From assembly GCF_037975245.1 (NCBI RefSeq), contig NC_092568.1, positions 27,896,501 to 27,960,500 on the forward strand: a stretch of DNA of 64,000 nucleotides. Reading direction: 5' to 3'. Below are positions 59,893 through 64,000 of the stretch, piece after piece. The DNA is from Apostichopus japonicus. Its lineage: Eukaryota > Echinodermata > Holothuroidea > Aspidochirotida > Stichopodidae. The position numbers and the translations under genes are program-made. Within the stretch, counting starts at the first letter, position 1. Each line of letters opens with the position of its first letter. The notes under the pieces were generated by a model. The model made no database searches and was not told where the DNA came from. It saw only the letters and a list, made by a program, of their open reading frames with translations.

Positions 59893-61009
59893 GGTTTCTT
59901 CGTTTGTACAGTACACCTGTCAGTCCCGGAAGGTTGATGCAACGGCGACTGTGACGAAGCAATGCCAAGTGACGTTTAGCGGGGCGGTGGGTTGTAAATT
60001 TGTTACCCATGATTTAGAAATACTGTTGGAGGATGGTCGGTGTTTACATCATGAGTACTACGAAAGCCTGTTGGTGCCATGCAGCGAAAATTCCGTGTAT
60101 ACGTGACTATACTATTTCGAGAAACTAACAGCATATGTTCTGGGTATAAAGTGTAAATTTTGGTTTATCTCGAACAAAAATTGAATTTTGATGATATTTT
60201 CCCATTATCCAGCACTTGAAACATTAAATTGAAATGTCCAGCATTGGGCAATATATGGAAGAGGGGGGTGGGGGAGGGGGGGGGGGCTGACTGAGACCAA
60301 GATTTCTCTAACTTTGTCACCTGTGATACAGTGTAAAACCAGGGAATTGTTATGGAATAACAACTCCCTGGTAAAACTTAGCCAACTAGAGCACCAGCGG
60401 CAGTTGGGTAGATGAAGCTATAAAAAAAAAAGTGGAATGGGAAATAGAAGAAAAAACGTTGGCCATGGAGTTCTATAGTTCCTTCGCATAACAAATTTCA
60501 CATCTGTTGATATCAACATCGATGACACGATGGAAATGTCAATATTTTATCTAAAAAATGCGACTCTTGTATCTCAAAATTTCGCATTTCTTTTCTCAGA
60601 CGTTTTACTTTTTTTCTGGAAAATTTTACCTTCTTTCTTGTAACCTGTAATACAGATATTTCTGCTTTTATCGCACCATTTCTATACAAAACAAATTTCT
60701 TTTTGTTCCAAACGTGAGTCTGTATTTTCCAACTTTCTACCTTTTTTTCTGGAATTTTCGACTATCATATCTCTTTTTATTATGTTGAGCTTACGGCCTT
60801 GCATCTCACTATATTTCACTTTTATCTCAAATACTCGAGAACCTACAGTGTTATGATATGAATATCGCAACCTATTCCTTAAATTGCAGGCTTAAAATAC
60901 TTTTTAATCTCAAAATACCACTTTTCCTTAATATGTTATTTGGACGCGGCCGAAAGAAAATGTGGGGATAACGTACGTGTGAACGTGTAAAGTTTACACA
61001 ACTTGAAAA
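59893..61009. other. Region upstream of PHYH
   Basis: Presumed PHYH promoter area. The first ~200 bases are relatively CpG-rich and contain a chance open frame on the plus strand. Further out are a G-rich run (60,261-60,288) and a T/A-rich stretch (60,420-60,900). No TATA box assigned. Confidence 0.4.
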
Positions 61010-61326
61010 GAGGGTCAAAGGTAATTTTGGGACAAGGTGGGTCCAAACAGGAAATCCTTTAAAATTCTTCTCCTCCCTAGGGTTTTAATCTGATCTGGAT
61101 GAATATTTGTGACAGTGGTCGGTTGCATGGTGAAGGGGCACACAGCTAGCACAAGGATAAGAGGTCAAAGGTCGTTTCAGGAGGTTATAAACTGAAAACG
61201 TGAAATATTTCTAAAACTGAACTGGCTTTGGTTTGAATCTACTTTTGTGAATCTAATTTGATCAAAGTTTGTTACAATAATTAGCTGATAGTGGGTTAAA
61301 AGAATGGGTACAGGTCAAAGGTCATA
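61010..61326 (+). repeat. Diverged 150-bp-spaced repeat carrying three DR1-like motifs
   Basis: GGGTCAAAGGTAA at 61,012-61,024, AGGTCAAAGGTCG at 61,162-61,174 and AGGTCAAAGGTCA at 61,312-61,324, each exactly 150 bases apart. Weak similarity between the spacers (for example GGGTTTTAATCT and TGGTTTGAATCT) suggests an old tandem repeat. The last motif is an ideal direct repeat of AGGTCA with one-base spacing. Confidence 0.6.
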
Positions 61327-62535
61327 TGAAGCTTCTATAGAAGCCGAAGGAAGAATGCTTAAACCTGAGCTCAGATTTTCACGAATAGTTCAGACTCCAA
61401 AGCTCATTTTGAGCATGTTACAGAAGAAAACATGGAATTGGTTGGAGTAAATAGTTATTTCTCTCGGTAGTCTGCGTGCCCTCTCTGCCGTGATATGTGC
61501 TTGTTTCTTTGAGGTTAAACAGGGTCAATATTTATCACAGTGTAGCCAAACATTGCCGTGGATAAGTTCAACCCAGGGGTTATACTAAGTGCAATGTTTA
61601 TACCGTAACTTAAATGGAAATTTTTTGCTGTGAGAATGGGCTTGAGTCATTCTGTTCTTGTATGGATCTACATTAGGAGTCTATTGAAATGCTGTCGCCC
61701 TGTGGATGGATTCTGTTATGATAAAAACAATTTATACTTGTTTTTTTCCTTGCTGGATATTAGACAATTTTTGTCATGTGCTTGAAGGTTTTCAAAGTGG
61801 GAAATGAAGCCGAGGCCATATCTTTTTAAAGTTTCTGAAAGTTTTTTTCTTCCAATGTATCGAAGTATTTACTATGGAAGTTACTGACAAGCGTCCATAA
61901 TCTGTAAGAAGACAGTGTTGTGACAAGAAGCAGTATATCAAGTCTTTTCTCTTTCTTTATTTTCATTGTGTATTTGAAACATGATAGTTTATACTGGTTT
62001 GCGAAAGTCAATCGAGCTACATCGTTGATGTTCTAATTCTTGGTTGTCTTTTCTTGAACTACGCCATCTATTATAGACCAGCCTGCGACTTGGAAATCAC
62101 CGTTGTTATTATAGAAATCCCAGCCAGGTTATGCGTCATAAACACTTGCTTTACGTTGTATGCATTTCTTGTTGTATGCGCGTTCTTGTACTTATACTGC
62201 ACATTGTAGCATAATAATTAATATAATGTGTTATGGGCTAGGCGCGGTATAAGTTGTCATTGTTGGCAGGAATCCCGTACTCAGTTAAAACGAGACAGTT
62301 AGATGCATGTAACTTATTTCAGAGACAACATTCTAGTCGTAGGCATAACTTCTCGATCAAGTCAAGGTTAGACACTGGTTTACCGGTATCAAACGGATGA
62401 CTCTGGTAACGGCTACAGCCAGCAGGCTACATATCCGTATCGACTGGGCCTGACGTTAGTCTACTGTAAGCTAGCAGTAGTACGTACCAGTAGCCTAAGC
62501 TAGTCCTAACCTCTTCCCAGAAAGGGTCAAGCAAA
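61327..62535. other. Intergenic region before the plus-strand first exon
   Basis: No supported gene. A cluster of AT-rich sequence to about 62,250, then more mixed composition to the ATG at 62,536, the likely promoter/5' UTR of that transcript if it is real. Confidence 0.4.
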
Positions 62536-62602
62536 ATGGGGAATAAAACAAGCCAGCCATCGTCTCCTTCCACTCCTAGCGATGACGTTGTCAGTTCAAA
62601 CG
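62536..62602 (+). CDS. Possible first coding exon with N-myristoylation-type start (MGNKTSQ)
   Basis: ATG 62,536 in CAAAATGG. Reads MGNKTSQPSSPSTPSDDVVS and then SN, followed by a phase-1 donor ACG|GTAATT. A Gly at position 2 with Ser at position 6 fits an N-myristoyltransferase substrate, suggesting a membrane-anchored product. The following Ser/Pro-rich, acidic sequence is low complexity. No further exon was found before the window ends. I do not recognise the gene. It would be transcribed divergently from PHYH, 2.6 kb away. Confidence 0.35.
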
Positions 62603-64000
62603 GTAATTTAGATCAATTCGTTCATGTATTGCTTTAGAATGATAGACTAACACGAATAGGGTCTCAAATAAGCTATTGTAACTTTGTAAGTGTAACTGTA
62701 ACTTAGTGTAAGGCTTCATGATCCTTGGGTCTCCAAACTAGTAGTAGTATAGGAGTAAACGCTAGTCATACAGAGAAACGGTAGATCCAACCTAGGCCTA
62801 CAGGCCTGCATTAGGCAGCTTAAATATTTCATGGCGCTCTTGCTTATTTAACCCAATCATCGGTTCAATACAGTAAGTGTTGTATTCAGTGTTCGACTTA
62901 TGGCCAAAAAATTGCATAGCAACAAATTTCGACAATTGCTATACAATATTTTTGTTGCATAGCAGTTCCCCAATATTGAATAGCAGTTTTGAAATTACCA
63001 CAAAACGGACCAAATGTTGGCGATCAATGTATTAACTAGAAAATGTTTGTTTATTATTATTATTTATACTAGTGTTGCTACGATAATCGTTTTCAATATC
63101 GGTATCGGCCGATATTTGCAATATCGGCAGCATATCGGTATCGGTAAAATTTTGCCTAATTGCCGATAACAGCAAACCGATATTGAACTTTTCTTTTTAA
63201 CAGCAGAGCTACCTCTACTTATTTATACTTGCAATGATTTGTTAATCTGCCCAAGACGATCCATTTCTTTAGCGTCAGTTAAACTCAGATTCATTTTCGA
63301 TTAATATCCATGGAAACCTGACTCTCCGTAACATCTAAAAACACGTCTACGGCGCGCGAATATAACCAATGACCTTAGTGAACCTTGGCCTACAAACAGC
63401 ATTAGTGCAGCATATATACACTGTACTAACCATTCATTTCCTCAAAGGCCTCCGTGAAAACCTTGAACATGATGCATACAGTAACTGCACAGTTCAGCAG
63501 TGTTGGAAAACCTTGTTCAATTTCCCGCGAACACACTGCCGATTTCCCGCCGGTGTTCGCCTGCCTAGCACGCGTAACGTGCGAGCATAAAGGCGTGGTG
63601 TCCAGGGGCACGTCTTAGGGCTATGGTGGGGTCATGGGGTAGAACCCCTCGTGGGGATCCTGGGGGAGAAAGCCCCCGAAAATTGTTGTCATTTTTTGCG
63701 ATGTCTGGCGATGAAAACATTCGCAGTTGAGGATGCAAAATACTGACAACTTTTTTTATTTAAATTGTCACGAAACTGATGAAAAGTTTAAACTGACAAG
63801 TTAAAGTAGCTATATTATGTTATAAAATGAAAAGAGATTTAATCTGTCTTTCAATCTTTAAAAAGTGCAACTTACAAAACTTCCGATATTATGAAACAAA
63901 CAACGTTCAGCAAAGCCCGTTTCTAGACTGCCTAACAATGAATAGCGTGCACTATGCGTACATTTTTACAACTGCAGTGTTTAACCCTGTACCCAACTAC
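62603..64000. other. Downstream region with transposon debris, no exon found
   Basis: If the 62,536 exon is real this is its first intron. It contains a possible hAT-like end (CAGTGTTCGAC at about 62,888, with repeated TTGCATAGCA words), a (TTA)n patch near 63,050, the TATCGG-rich insert at 63,071 and a G-rich hairpin region at 63,595-63,690 (GGGGGAGAAAGCCCCC). Confidence 0.45.
63071..63218. mobile_element. 148-bp TATCGG-rich insert flanked by 11-bp direct repeats
   Basis: TTATTTATACT occurs at 63,060-63,070 and 63,219-63,229. The insert starts AGTGTTGCTACGATAATCG and contains repeated ATATCGGTATCGG words and the perfect palindrome TATCGGCCGATA. Such sequence is common near ends of hAT-type elements. 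The flanks are AT-rich, so the direct repeat could partly be chance. Confidence 0.4.

Noticed and set aside
59891-60106. 71-codon plus-strand frame at the PHYH start
   Set aside because: It overlaps the PHYH first exon and promoter on the other strand and has no recognisable domain.

Overview
The window is eukaryotic. It has an intron-containing gene, non-LTR retrotransposons with APE endonuclease and reverse transcriptase, a DNA-transposon relic and a very large tandem satellite. The only host gene I can name is PHYH (phytanoyl-CoA 2-hydroxylase), on the minus strand, with intron phases that fit vertebrate PHYH as I remember it. Together with the retroelement types this suggests a non-vertebrate metazoan, probably a marine invertebrate and possibly a deuterostome such as an echinoderm. 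The species cannot be fixed from sequence alone.

Left third (1-17,198): a retrotransposon graveyard, all coding on the plus strand. Family A is a CR1/L2-like LINE seen three times: a frameshifted copy cut by the window edge (1-2,810), a copy with an intact 987-codon ORF2 (13,001-15,964, 3' end about 16,163), and a 5'-truncated relic (about 16,425-17,115). All three carry the same 3'-terminal hairpin with compensating base changes. Family B is a Tx1/L1-like LINE (about 3,978-10,440) with a three-zinc-knuckle ORF1 and an APE-RT ORF2. It is decayed by frameshifts and split by a 1,383-bp non-autonomous hAT-like element (5,922-7,304) with an 8-bp target duplication. A short 157-bp satellite (3,005-3,926) lies left of family B. 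A C2H2-finger ORF and a second Tx1-like fragment lie between the two larger LINEs.

Middle (17,199-47,810): about 30.6 kb of one 164-bp satellite, roughly 187 head-to-tail copies. Each unit resembles a tRNA-derived SINE head: A-box-like motif, near-perfect B box, T4 runs and a downstream hairpin. Unit variants recur with fixed offsets (about 4, 7, 8, 11, 23 and 32 units), so the array holds nested higher-order duplications. The 157-bp satellite is a distant relative, and a hybrid junction at 3,927-3,977 joins the two types.

Right third (47,811-64,000): PHYH on the minus strand, from a probable first exon at 59,892 that encodes a peroxisomal PTS2 signal, through exons with all catalytic residues, to an exon at 47,879-47,811. 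That exon stops exactly where the satellite begins. The last ~40 residues of PHYH are not found in the window. Either the satellite has entered or replaced the gene's 3' end, or an intron has been filled to its donor site by satellite, or the assembly is joined wrongly there. This junction is the most striking feature. Upstream of PHYH are a palindromic 42-bp minisatellite with a 544-bp insertion, three nuclear-receptor-type DR1 motifs exactly 150 bp apart, a possible first exon of a divergent plus-strand gene with a myristoylation-type N-terminus (62,536), and old transposon debris.
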